Below, one piece after another: positions 10,745-20,341 of a DNA stretch of 64,000 nt. The stretch lies in contig JAUCEF010000009.1 in the NCBI GenBank assembly GCA_033558025.1, positions 2,666,001 through 2,730,000 of the forward strand, given 5' to 3'. Numbering within the stretch: position 1 is the stretch's first letter; each line of letters opens with the position of its first letter. This stretch comes from Phytophthora sp. 'mugwort'. Its lineage: Eukaryota; Oomycota; Peronosporomycetes; Peronosporales; Peronosporaceae. The notes under the pieces were generated by a model that was given only the letters and a program-made list of their open reading frames with translations, had not been told where the DNA came from and searched no databases. The position numbers and the translations under genes were made by a program.

Positions 10745-11585
10745 ACAGGCACGTGCCATGTGACCTTACTTACCACAGCTATGGCAGCGAATATCGTGCT
10801 ACTCGGCGAGCGCAAGTTCCATGGGAACAGGCCTGCTGGGGCTCCCGTGACTTGGCGTCGCAGCCCTGGCCACATCGCCGCCGGCGTGCGCGCCTAGCGG
10901 TGATTATACTCCTGTAGGAGGGCGAGTTGGATCGCCTCTTCCAGAGTACTGGCCTGCACCCGAAGCAGCTGGGTGCGGGCCGGGCCTACTCTTAGCCGTC
11001 CATGAACACCGTCACCTTGATGTGCTCATGGAGTGGGTTTCCCACGAGGGATGCGGTGAGCTCCCGCATATCCTGGATGTACTCGTGCAGCTCACGACTT
11101 CCCTGTTTGCATGACAGGAAGCGTGACCGCTGGCGGTACTCATAGTTCGCCGAGAGGAACGCGGCTATAAGCTGTTCACACAGCTGAGCCCAGGATGCGA
11201 AGCATCCAGGCGTTGTCGTTTCCCGCGTATACGCCCAACTCTTAGCACGCCCGCTAAGGTTGGAGAGGGCGAAAGCCACATGGAGGTACTCCGAAGAGAT
11301 GAGAGCCGCATCCATTGCGAGCTCAACTTCTCGCACCCATAAGTGAACGTTTTCACCTTCCTTCCTTTCATAAGGGTTTACCTTCAGCCTTAACGGCTTG
11401 GGGTAGGCCGGTTTCGACTCTGCGGCCGGAATCTGCGGGCTGCTTCGAACATGTTCAATGAGCCCCTGCTCAGCTTGCGTTGATGACGCCAAGCTGCTCA
11501 AGGCATTCATTCCAAAGATGCCAGACATCTTACGAACGGACTCGAACTGTGAGTCGTTCAGATGAGGAAACTCGTTCCGGTCCAT
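10745..11585 (-). pseudogene. Gypsy Gag with zinc knuckle
   Basis: The open frame 10992-11585 starts with an ATG shortly after the primer-binding site and holds the capsid-like region: VHLWVREVELAMDAALI, VAFALSNLSGRAKSWAY, FASWAQLCEQLIAAFLS, FLSCKQGSRELHEYIQDM. A stop follows at residue 198. Further down at 10745-10786, in another frame, a CCHC knuckle is readable as CHSCGK, stop, GHMARAC, so the nucleocapsid is broken by a stop and a frameshift. Gag packages the element's RNA. Confidence 0.8.
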
Positions 11586-11638
11586 GTTGCTAGGACCCAG
11601 AGGTTTCAGGCAGTAACCCGCGTAGGCGTGGATTGACT

Positions 11639-11653
11639 ACAAGTGCTGCCAAG
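11639..11653 (-). other. Probable primer-binding site
   Basis: Directly inside the 5' LTR the minus strand reads CTTGGCAGCACTT. A TGG two bases from the LTR end is what a tRNA 3'-CCA primer would pair with. The tRNA species is not identified. Confidence 0.5.
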
Positions 11654-11982
11654 TGTGACGGGGCTGACAACACCTTGTGCACAGGAAGTGTGACTTCCGG
11701 AGAGTATACAAACTTTCTGTGAACGGCAGTTCACTAGTCCCTGGTCTGGGGTACTGTTACCAAGATTAGGTGGATTTTAAGACTGAATATATTTATAGGT
11801 GGCCCATTTTAATGCGTCTACATACTAACTATTAGTCACCTGTAAAGTACCCTCGATGTTATCCTATTGGGTGGCTCTGAGGTATTTGTACCATATCTGT
11901 GGTACCTATCCGTTACGTTATTACCGTCGACGTCATAGTGATGTTTTGCTACATCACTTAGGGTACTTAGGTACCCGTTACA
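11654..11982 (-). repeat. 5' LTR of the gypsy element
   Basis: 329 bp, matching 4214-4568 along its length but with many substitutions and a gap of about 40 bp near 11975. Plus-strand ends are TGTGACGGGG and CCCGTTACA. The promoter of the element should lie here, on the minus strand; no certain TATA box can be named. Confidence 0.88.
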
Positions 11983-13720
11983 GCTAGTGCCCAGCCACTT
12001 CCTGGCTATCCTGCGCAAGTTGGTATAATTTCTGCCGTTCACTTGCCACCACGCGAAGGGGTTGATAGCGTTCTTCACACTTGCGATAGCTTCCAAATAG
12101 CGCGAGAACTCCTTTTTACACTCTGTGCACAGGTCCGTGGCTTCGCAATGAACGATGTCTGGGCCGAACATGTGATGGTGCAAGAAGCGCCTGCGCTGTT
12201 CATCCGACACTTGGACGGGCGTTTGGCTGCGGCTCTCCACACCTTAAGCTGCCATGCACGACTGAGCTATTTCCCACCGTGGCCTACACCAGATCATCGC
12301 TCGCACTTGGAGTGTCAGCCGAACTAATAGTGCGGCATCCACTTATTAACGCGTGGATCGAGATATGCAACCCATCGAAGCTCGCTTTTCTCCACCTCAT
12401 TGAATCGCTTTTCGTATAGCTTCAACATTACTTTACGGCATTCATTCATCATCAGCACTGTTTGAGTCACGTACGGCTCCTCGTCAGCTTCGGCTGCAAG
12501 GGCAACAAATGGATCTTTTCGCCCAGATGCTTGCGGATGTCAGATAGCTCTAGAAGGACAAGAGGCATTGTAAGGTAAGTCTGACCGCCTAGTGTATCTG
12601 AAGTAATGGCGAACGGGCCCAGTAGAGTTTGAAGGCACTTGATCGCAAGCCTTCGTCGGATTTTGTCGCTGCAACTTCTTTCCGACGTCCTTGAATTCTT
12701 TTGACCGTCCGGCTTCTTCAGATGAGTGAAAAACTTCACAAGAGCAGCTTCTAACTCAATCATCCTTTGCAGCATTTTTCAACAAATGTTCCAGCGGGTA
12801 GCGCAGTCTACACTTAGCTTTCTTGGCTTCGTGCGCTGTGACATTTAGGTGCTATCTTTGAAGTGCACCCAACCGAGTGCTTCCCTTCGCTAACTTCCGA
12901 AAATACACTGAGAGCGTTCGAAAGCGCTGCACAACGCTCCGCACAGAATTCATTTCGTTGCGACACAGCGCCGCGATTGTCTCGTCAAGGTACGTCTCCA
13001 TGTCATCAATGGCTAGCTTGCGAAAACCCTCAATCTGGTTCCTGCCCTCCTGGCTAGGAGGGACTTCTTCGTCGTGCTCCGCAACAGCACTGCAACCTTC
13101 AGCAGCAACAGCTGCAGTCCAAGCCGGTTCGTCAGAGGAGTCACCTTTCTTTTTCTTCTTGATCGTTGCCCCACCAACAATCAAGTGCAGACGGCGAGAA
13201 ATGCAAGTCATGTGCTTGACACCCAAAAGTCTTCTGCAGCAACCATGTTTGAGTTTCCAACTCTCAAAACTTGACACTAGTGTGCTTGGGCAGTGACCGA
13301 TCTATTAAAATCTCCTCAATCGCAAGCGCGATCACGTGGCCTTCGTGAATACCAGGAAGCTCGTGAACCTCCAGGGGCCAGGTCTGTGGTAGAAAGTCAT
13401 CGTCCACGTAACGAACTGACACAGAGAATATAGCTTATTGCATTCCTCGCCGTTCATATTGCGCTCGTCAACGAGTAGAACAAATTGTCTATCTCAATCG
13501 AATTACGCACGCGTCGACGATAACTCAAGGCAAGACGTACGATCTCCTGCCTTACTTTGGTCCAATCAGACAAGTTCACTTTGATGCCGTAAAGGGTCGC
13601 CTCGTCTTTACCATGACTAAAGGCCGGAAATGCCGAGCGATCCACTCGGCAAATAGCTCATTGACGCGGCGCTGCTGCTCCTAGCGTTATCGTACGAAGA
13701 AAACACGTGATTCATTTGGT
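11983..13720 (-). pseudogene. hAT-family transposase (main part)
   Basis: hAT transposases cut and paste DNA with an RNase H-like fold. On the minus strand, from right to left: VNELFAEWIARHFRPLVMV (about 13610-13670), a segment DDDFLPQTWPLEVHELPG with HEGHVIALAIEEIL (13300-13400), the Cys/His stretch LLGVKHMTCISRRLHLIV with GG (about 13155-13240), then RSVVQRFRTLSVYFRKL, a block MIELEAALVKFF and LLGPFAITSDTLGGQTYL (12467-12775), and the C-terminal NPFAWWQVNGRNYTNLRRIA (12020-12080). The frame is lost at 12841-12852, near 12780 and near 12330. The C-terminal dimerisation core continues at 4080-4213 beyond the gypsy insertion. No terminal inverted repeats were found. Confidence 0.8.
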
Positions 13721-14389
13721 TGTAAAAGACTGCCCCTCTCCTTCACATTCATGATTCACCCCTCAGCATGCCCTCGGGGAATAAATTCCCACGTACAACG
13801 CCTACGATCCATCATGGACCCAAACACGCGGTAGCGAACCCGTCTCGGAGGTATTATCGATTACTAATCTCAAAAGCGTGATTTGTGTAAGTGTTTTATT
13901 TGGGACACACATCGATACCCACCGCAGTCACGATAATATTAAAAAAAAACATACAGCGGGATATTATTACGGATATTACTGAATAATTATTATTGTGACA
14001 TCGGGTATTGCCCTTATTATTATTGCTTTGACGAGCCTCCCCATCAATTTTTATAGTGAATTATCCGATCGCTGCGCCGTTGGTCTCTCACGTTGAATGG
14101 TGTAACATCGACAACACTGGCCACCTGACCCAGCTCGTGCTCGTAGCAAGCAATGCTTTTGGTGCTGCTCACCACGCCCTCACGCATGGTTGGTGAAATG
14201 ACAAACACGCTTTCCCCTCAAGAAAGCTGTCTTGTATATTGGAAATACCAAGATATCCAGGATGGACATTTGGGTTCCAGACGGAAAGGCTCTGTATGAT
14301 CACGATGGTAGACTAGGACCGGTAGAAGTGGTCTTTTGCTTCTCACTCTCGCTTTTACTCGATCGCTCGAAGTTCTTGGTGCTCAATAT
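13721..14389. other. No gene recognised; AT-rich part
   Basis: Mostly non-coding, with an AT-rich stretch at 13930-14060. May contain the unplaced 5' end of the hAT element. Confidence 0.4.
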
Positions 14390-14470
14390 TCAGTCCAGCT
14401 CTCCAAAGAGCTCACGAATTTCCAGTAGCTGTTGCCCGGCGTGAGAGGTCGACTCAAATTCTGCTTCCGT
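14390..14470 (-). pseudogene. Ty1/copia RNase H fragment (inverted piece)
   Basis: Starting at 14470 and reading on the minus strand: TEAEFESTSHAGQQLLEIRE, then LFGELD. This is the conserved copia RNase H segment that contains the TEAE(Y/F) motif. It ends in a stop. The sequence that should follow it in copia lies immediately to its right but on the opposite strand. Confidence 0.7.
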
Positions 14471-14690
14471 TGTTCTATCATGACGGTGATGGACAACCAA
14501 GAAGCATCAAACAGCTTAAAAGGGAGGAGAGCTCCGACCGGGCCAAACACATCGACATGCAACTCAAGTTTGTGGTTGACTACGCTAAGAAAGGCGTGTT
14601 GCTGCCGAGTTATGTGTCTACAACGATGATGCAAGCCGACCTATTGACGAAAGCATTGCTTGCATCGTGGCTCCGAGAATTATGAGCGCT
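14471..14690 (+). pseudogene. Ty1/copia RNase H C-terminal fragment
   Basis: Plus-strand reading VMDNQEA then SIKQLKREESSDRAKHID, LKFVVDYAKKGVLLPSYVST, MMQADLLTKAL. This is the copia RNase H end (usually DN..AI.L......RTKHIDI...F..D......). One frameshift near 14510 separates DNQEA from IKQLK. The partner segment TEAEF is in the inverted piece to the left, so the junction at about 14470 is a rearrangement breakpoint. Confidence 0.8.
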
Positions 14691-16001
14691 CTGTCATCTC
14701 ACACGCTAGCCGCCATCCCCTCATTTGGCATCTGCGATCATGGCAACGCGCGCATGTGAGGAAGGAGTGTCGGAACGGCAGGGTCCGTTTCAAGTTATTG
14801 AGGTCACTGTGCGCCACGTGCGCATGTGCGGTGTGTACCACATCGTATGTGGGATTTACACCGCATGGCATGTAAGTATCCTAACGACTGAAGAAGCCTC
14901 AGGTAGTACAGATACAACCCACTAACTTGATCACACGAGCAGATGATATCTCTCTCAAATCGTTATGTTTCACTTGTTTAAGGAGGCTGATTTGAATCAA
15001 ATATCCCGCCCAAGATGTACTCAAGCAGATCATCAGAAGAAAATAGATGGCCAAGACGAAGCAAACCAAGGGCAAGTGGCTGCACTCTCGACCAGAAGTG
15101 GCAAGATGTCCAAGAGTATCGGCGCGTCCAGCCCTCACGGTCGCGTCAAAACTGGCTCGGTCCTAGAAAGCCTTCAAGCTCTCTCACCCCGGCTAGGACC
15201 ACCATCCTTAACATCGTCAAAGGTGTCGTCGGTGCGAAACGGAGCATTGCCGCAACCCCGAAGGGGCCGATAGATCCGACAAGGTCAGAATCGACACCAG
15301 ACGGAAAAACTGTATATTAGTCGGTCAGCTCCAGCTATGAGTGGACCGTCAGTGAATAGATGAAGATGGAGGCATCCGTGATAGCGAACTGCTTTCGCAA
15401 GACAGGAATCCTATTTCTCAAGAGCGATCTCTCAAAGCCGCCGCCACGGTGGGAAAGTGTTGAGATGACTGAGCTGTTAATTTGAATGGAATTGTAGTGT
15501 ATGTAACCAACTGTAATATCATCTCTACTGTGCATAATAGATATCCTATAGTAACTAAAACGTTGAAGCGTTCAGGTTAGTGGGCGGTATCTGCAATAGG
15601 CTGCATCTCACTCTTTCTTAATGCACTTCTCTTTATTCCTCTTCACTTAAATATCACTGAGTACAAGGTTCTAACGGTGCCCAGGGCATCGTCGTTGTAT
15701 GTACTAATGTGTACACGTGGAGCTAACCATACAGTTATCAATCGCAGATGCCGTTCTAGATGCAATAATTACAATTATTGTTAGATTGATGCTCCAAATC
15801 CTCACTTTATGAAAGTATTGTTGTATTGTCCGTTGCACGGAGTTTGCCTCTCTATTTGGGCCTCTAAAGCAGAAGGGAGTAGGGTTGGTCCTGTAGCTTA
15901 TTCCGACCGCATGTCGCCCAAATCACTGAGTATTTATTGATCAATTCACGACGTCCATCAATATATCCCTCATTAACCCCACCAACTCCTTTGCGATTGC
16001 C
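14691..16001. other. No gene recognised
   Basis: Short ORFs only; the one at 15015-15320 is Ser/Arg-rich and shows no family motif. The part up to about 15330 may be decayed copia 3' flank or LTR. Confidence 0.4.
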
Positions 16002-16766
16002 ATGGCTTCTGGTCGACTCGCTACGCTCCCCCTGCTTCGTGTTCTACGTTGCTCACTGACCGTCAAGGCCGGGAAGGCGCTCGAGCGCTATCGCGACAAA
16101 GGAACGCGCCCGTCGTTATCCATCGACATCGATGAAGGCTTCGAAGTGCTCGTCGCCAAGGTAAAGTGCGTGTTTGACACGAACGATGCGCTTGTTTGGC
16201 CAGCTGTACCGGAACTCTACGTGAAGCCGACGGACTCCGCCACACAGAAACAGTTCGTGAAGCTGCATGTCGACTCGTTCCGCTCCACATTGGATGCGAT
16301 ATGGCGCAGGGCGCGCACAAGGAAGGGAGGCCACCAGCATTTTGTGCTTGAAATTTTCGTCTACATTGAGAAGCCCAACAAGCGCCCACCTACCACGCTG
16401 CACCGTGCAACTAATAATCGCAAGGAGGTTGTGACGCTGCGTGTGCCAGTCGCGATTGGGTCCGCGAGCATGCCATATGGGCCGGCAACTCTAGAGTACG
16501 CTATCACGGCTCAAGCTCCTTTGCCTGACGATCATCCGGTTGTCGTGTTCAGCAACCCAACATTCCATCACCTGCAGAACGTCGACCAGCTCCAGACCAC
16601 ATCAACACAGCTATCGCGTTCGCGTCTTAGTGAAGAGTTTGTAACTATCGAGATCCTTTTCAATGACGGCGTTGTTCCGGTTAGAGTGCGTCTATCAAGT
16701 CTGCGCTTGATCCTTAGCCTCCCCAACTATCCGTTTTGCCCACTGTTCGTCGCGGTTGCATGGTAA
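16002..16766 (+). CDS. Hypothetical protein, 254 aa, not recognised
   Basis: A single uninterrupted ORF starting ATGGCTTCTGG. Composition is protein-like: alternating hydrophobic and charged beta-type stretches (SIDIDEGFEVLVAKVKCVF, HFVLEIFVYIEKPNKRP, EFVTIEILFNDG) and a basic loop (WRRARTRKGGHQH). No signal peptide, membrane segment, zinc finger or catalytic signature is visible. It has no RXLR or LFLAK-type effector start. It could be a host gene, or an N-terminal domain orphaned from a transposon protein, since the surrounding DNA is repeat-rich. In codon third positions it is GC-rich like the bZIP-like gene at 19241, unlike the AT-rich flanks, which supports real coding. Confidence 0.5.
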   Translation: MASGRLATLPLLRVLRCSLTVKAGKALERYRDKGTRPSLSIDIDEGFEVLVAKVKCVFDTNDALVWPAVPELYVKPTDSATQKQFVKLHVDSFRSTLDAIWRRARTRKGGHQHFVLEIFVYIEKPNKRPPTTLHRATNNRKEVVTLRVPVAIGSASMPYGPATLEYAITAQAPLPDDHPVVVFSNPTFHHLQNVDQLQTTSTQLSRSRLSEEFVTIEILFNDGVVPVRVRLSSLRLILSLPNYPFCPLFVAVAW

Positions 16767-17631
16767 TGCCCACACATTCCACTGTGAAATGCTCACCGTT
16801 CGAAACCTTCGTAACTCAAAGAATGTACCGTGTCTCACACAAAGTCACCTTCCCCAACAGGAATTCCGCTACACTAGTCCCGTATTTTCCATAAATTTCG
16901 GACCCCTCATTGCAGGTATCTAGCAGAATACCACTCCCCCCGAATGAGAACAACGGCAGTCTGCTGTCGGCGTTGTCCAACACTCAGCTTCAGAGTGGGT
17001 AACAGCTTTAGTACTGGTGTCTTTTTGGAAGGTCATGTTGTCGATGCCGCGGGACATTGCTATCCAGGCTAAAACGAATCACATTCGTATTTGATTCGAA
17101 TAGTTGGACTCTAAAGCATTGTGTAACGCTAACCGCTTGCATCAAAACTCGCAATATGCAGTAACATATCCTTTGGCTGGGGACTGACAGCGCAGCCAGT
17201 TCCCTGCTGTTACCCTCTAGTTTCTCTTGAACGCGGTTGGACCTGGTGAGGGGACAACCTCTGCAGTTCAGTCACACAAAAGGTTAAGCCAGTTGATAAT
17301 TTACCGCGAAGGGAGTTGCGATAGCTACATATGGACGAGGTGATGTGCGATGCAGGTGGTTAGCCTTGTCTGAATAAGTAGCCGGCCCTGCACTCGGTCC
17401 GAAATAGCGCGACTTGATAATGTCAAGAAGTTACTCTGTTCGTCGCTTTCAGCCATTTTTTCTTGACTTGAAATGTACCCTCTTTTGTGAATTGTTACTC
17501 TAGACCCTCCTTTTCATCTACTTTCACTTACTCCAGGTTTTAAACCGCAACCACTGATGGCCTACTTCACTGCGAACGAACCTTCGCACTTAACAGGACT
17601 GGAGAAAAAGGTTCTGCCGGGGTTCAAAGTA
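16767..17631. other. No gene recognised
   Basis: Non-coding in all frames beyond chance ORFs; a C/T-rich stretch lies at 17460-17530. Confidence 0.4.
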
Positions 17632-18859
17632 CACCTTTCCCAGTCCAATTTCACTAAGACCAAATCAAACTTCACCGTGCAAGTTCAATTCACCAGGCCC
17701 AATTCAATGAACCTAGTGCGAGGTCAAATGCATAAAATTTAATAAACGTAATATTCAAGAAACAATCTCGCGAGGATTCCCGCGCATACAGCACTGCTTC
17801 GCGCCTCCGCAACTGCGACGAGATCGCTGGGCTTATTCAATTCCACCGACGCCCTGCCACTTGCAAAGATCCCGCCAATAGCAAGCCCTCACATTTTCCC
17901 AGTTGGGCTCGCCAGCGACGAGCGGCTAGCGCGCGTTCGAGTAGCGCTCACTTTGCAACATTCAACTTGGCAAGCATGCTGTCGCACTACAACCGCTACA
18001 CCTTGGCAGTCAAGCTCCCTATTCTGTAAGCTGCAAGATCCGGTGGGGACTGGGAAACCATCGCGGACGCAAACAACGTCAACATCAACACAGCTCGATC
18101 ATGGCTGCGGCGCTACCCTACCTACGCAGACGCTAAGCAAATCGCGCCACGTGGTTGAAACGGGCGCAGAAGATGACAGCAGAAGGTGTGAATGTCCTTC
18201 TGTCGCAGCTGTCTATCGATCCCGATCTCACGCTCCGACAGCTTGTCGACCAGCTTGAACAAGAGTCCTGCATCTCCGTGTGCACCCAGACCATTAAGAA
18301 TCACCTGGACGCTAGCCTGATAACCATGAAGCAGTTCCACAAAGAGCCGCAGTAAATGAACACGGAGGTGAACAAGCTCAAGTGCAGGAAGTTCCTTGTC
18401 CGTTTGCAACAGCTGCAGACAATGGAAAGTCCGTTATTCTCCCATGTTAAACCCGATCGAGAACGTGTTTTCTGCGTTCAAGTCGGCGGTGAAAGACTTC
18501 ATGACCGAGCGCAGGGCGGAGATAATAGCTGTTCCACCTGGCACCACAATGAAAGCGCACTGCCAACAATTCCTGCATAAGCAGCTGAAACGCTGTTCCC
18601 TCGTGTGCCTACCTGACAGCTATGTGCGTCTTGCTACCAGCACACGCTCCGTTTCCATGTCAAGGTGACGGACCTGGATGACATGTAGGCCGTTGAGCTG
18701 AAACAAGCAAGTACAGTACTGTAGTTGCTTCTTTTTCATGTTAAATGATTTGACAGGTTTACGGTCTTGCTTTAATGCATTTGAGCTTGAACTTTGTTCA
18801 TTTGAATTGGGCCTGGTGAATTTGAACTTGCACTTGGTGAAGTTGGACTGGAAAAGGTG
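17632..18859 (+). mobile_element. Internally deleted Tc1-like DNA transposon
   Basis: About 1.23 kb bounded by inverted repeats of roughly 90-100 bp: left end CACCTTTCCCAGTCCAATTT from 17632, right end the reverse complement CACCTTTTCCAGTCCAACTT from 18859. Inside both repeats the phrases AAGTTCAATTCACCAGGCCC (left) and CAAATTCACCAGGCCCAATT (right) can be aligned. A TA precedes the left end, while the right end is followed by TT, a possibly mutated TA target duplication. It encodes a transposase lacking its catalytic middle. Confidence 0.75.
17976..18670 (+). pseudogene. Tc1/mariner-superfamily transposase, DDE domain mostly deleted
   Basis: The N-terminal helix-turn-helix region reads DWETIADANNVNINTARSWL after an in-frame stop, and continues in another frame as LLSQLSIDPDLTLRQLVDQL and VCTQTIKNHLDASLITMK. 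After about 18420 it jumps straight to the end of the DDE domain, YSPMLNPIENVFSAFKSAVK, which carries the third acidic residue (Glu in PIEN). The first two Asp residues and about 150 residues of the catalytic core are missing. The copy could only move with a helper element. Frameshifts at about 18155 and 18400. Confidence 0.8.
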
Positions 18860-19240
18860 TTGTCGCCAGTGATGAATGTTTTTCTCTCTGTGTTCAACAG
18901 CCCGTCGCAACCGCATAAACTATTTCCTCGCTTGTTCTAATAATATTTTTGTTAAATTGCAATTCGGTATTTGATGGAAATTTACTGGCACTGGACACAG
19001 TGTACGGTGTACGTGTACGTGTACGACAACACATCATGGTGTTCGAATATAGAAAATTTGTAAGTGCTTTCCGTAGATTTTTGCATCAGTGTGCAGTACA
19101 ACGACAAGCTTATTCCGGATAAAAATGAATACGTGAATGTATGGTTTTGAACTTGCTAAATTGGAAAAATGACGTTAATGACTTGAGACCGAGCACTTAA
19201 CGGTAATAGCGCACTCCCTAACATTCCATCAACCGCCGCA
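18860..19240. other. Gap upstream of the bZIP-like gene; no gene
   Basis: AT-rich, non-coding. It would hold the promoter of the gene at 19241; no initiator or TATA element can be named with confidence. Confidence 0.4.
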
Positions 19241-20134
19241 ATGAGTCTCCGCCGCCCTCATGGCCCCAAAGTCATGGCAACGCGGCGCGCCTCGTCGTTC
19301 GCCGATTCGCCGCCGCCGAACCTCAAGCTCATGTCTAACAGCGAGCGAGGCAAGTACTACCGACGCAGACGCAAACTCTACGGCGCGCATTTAGACGAAC
19401 GCGTGGCCGAGCTGCGCGAGGAGATCGCAGCCCTGACGGTATCACGGCAGGTGCAGAAGGAGTTGACGCTGTCCCAGCGTCGCACGCCTCTGGGTGCTGC
19501 TGCCCAAATCGTGTACGAATACTGCTCACTGTTCAGTCACGGTGCGCCCGTGCGTTTGGCAGTAGATGAGCAGGACGCGTCGGCGTCGCTCGTCGCGCAG
19601 GCCACCAACGCGCAACGAGGGTTCCTGAATGCGGTCATGAACGGTAATGTGCGGTTTGGCGAGTTCATGGGTGTGGATTTGCTGCTGGACCAATGGGAGC
19701 GCTACACATTGTACCATGCGGCCATCGCGTGGACCATGACGTCGTTGAGGATTGTGCAGCTGGCCGAGCCGCGAGTCGTCACAGCTCATAACCATTACGA
19801 CGAGGGTCCGTTGGTAGTGTCAATCACGGCAGACTTGCGGGTGCGATTCTCGCGCCGCACGATCGAGCAGGTGTTTCCGCTCCTTGTGGGGGATGAGACG
19901 CTAACGCAGTCGCTCATCGGGCTGGAGGTGACGTACCCGTGCATTAACCACTTTCATTTCAACGAGCGCGGCAAGATCGAGTGGTACGCGCCCGAGGTGG
20001 ACTTCGTCGGTGCGCTGATGAAGACGTTTGGGAACCCGGGGCTAGTCGCCCGCGTCATGGGCCACGCTTTGATCGCGAAGGACCACATGATCGGCGATGA
20101 GAGTGATGGCAGGGAATTGGCTGTGGTTGAGTAA
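19241..20134 (+). CDS. Oomycete bZIP-like transcription factor, 297 aa to first stop
   Basis: Residues about 32-75 form a basic region and leucine-zipper-like helix: SNSERGKYYRRRRKLYGAHL, then DERVAELREEIAALTVSRQV. The downstream alpha/beta domain (VRLAVDEQ, LLLDQWERYTLYHAAIAW, RFSRRTIEQVFPLLVGDE, VARVMGHALIAKDHMIG) matches my recollection of a large oomycete bZIP-like family. The basic region has no Asn where classical bZIP proteins have one (Gly or Lys stands there), a variation reported for oomycete bZIPs. It should act in the nucleus as a dimer on DNA. The stop at 20132-20134 is followed by an in-frame continuation to 20341, so the true protein may once have been 366 aa. No intron is seen; an intron removing the stop would have to be under 40 nt and would break the frame. 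Confidence 0.75.
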   Translation: MSLRRPHGPKVMATRRASSFADSPPPNLKLMSNSERGKYYRRRRKLYGAHLDERVAELREEIAALTVSRQVQKELTLSQRRTPLGAAAQIVYEYCSLFSHGAPVRLAVDEQDASASLVAQATNAQRGFLNAVMNGNVRFGEFMGVDLLLDQWERYTLYHAAIAWTMTSLRIVQLAEPRVVTAHNHYDEGPLVVSITADLRVRFSRRTIEQVFPLLVGDETLTQSLIGLEVTYPCINHFHFNERGKIEWYAPEVDFVGALMKTFGNPGLVARVMGHALIAKDHMIGDESDGRELAVVE

Positions 20135-20341
20135 AACGTCTCGATCCCTGATTACAATTGTAGTGCGAGCCCAATGATGAGCGATAACTCGATGGATAAT
20201 ATGCGGCATAACTGGCCAAGGATAAAACGAGTTCGAGAGCATGACCGTGATGTTGCTGTCGTGAGCGACGAGGAACCATCTTCAGAGTCGCCACCGGGAC
20301 GGCCGGACCGAATGAATCTGGCTTACATCCTGGTAGAGTGA
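20135..20341 (+). pseudogene. In-frame C-terminal continuation of the bZIP-like gene after a stop
   Basis: The same frame stays open from 20135 to the TGA at 20339-20341 (68 codons). It reads MMSDNSMDNMRHNWPRIKRV, an acidic/Ser patch VVSDEEPSSESPPGRPDR and the end MNLAYILVE. A Ser/acidic linker followed by a short hydrophobic end looks like a natural protein tail rather than random sequence. The stop context is GAG TAA AAC. Either a recent nonsense mutation shortened the protein, or the stop is read through; the sequence alone cannot decide. Confidence 0.55.

Larger units (their letters stand above)
4214..11982 (-). mobile_element. Ty3/gypsy LTR retrotransposon with antisense ORF, inserted in a hAT gene
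   Basis: A complete-outline but decayed element, 5' LTR at right and 3' LTR at left. Order on the minus strand: LTR, primer-binding site, gag with zinc knuckle, protease, reverse transcriptase/RNase H, integrase, SH3-like tail, chromodomain, polypurine tract, LTR. A plus-strand ORF (4620-6737) lies between integrase and 3' LTR. Both LTRs have TG..CA ends when read in either direction. The flanks are gctac (4209-4213) and gctag (11983-11987), a 5-bp target duplication with one mismatch. The two sides join into one hAT reading frame, which confirms the insertion point. Confidence 0.85.

Noticed and set aside
12852..13277. Lys-rich ORF as an independent gene
   Set aside because: It is the middle of the hAT transposase; the KKKKK run is an insertion within it.
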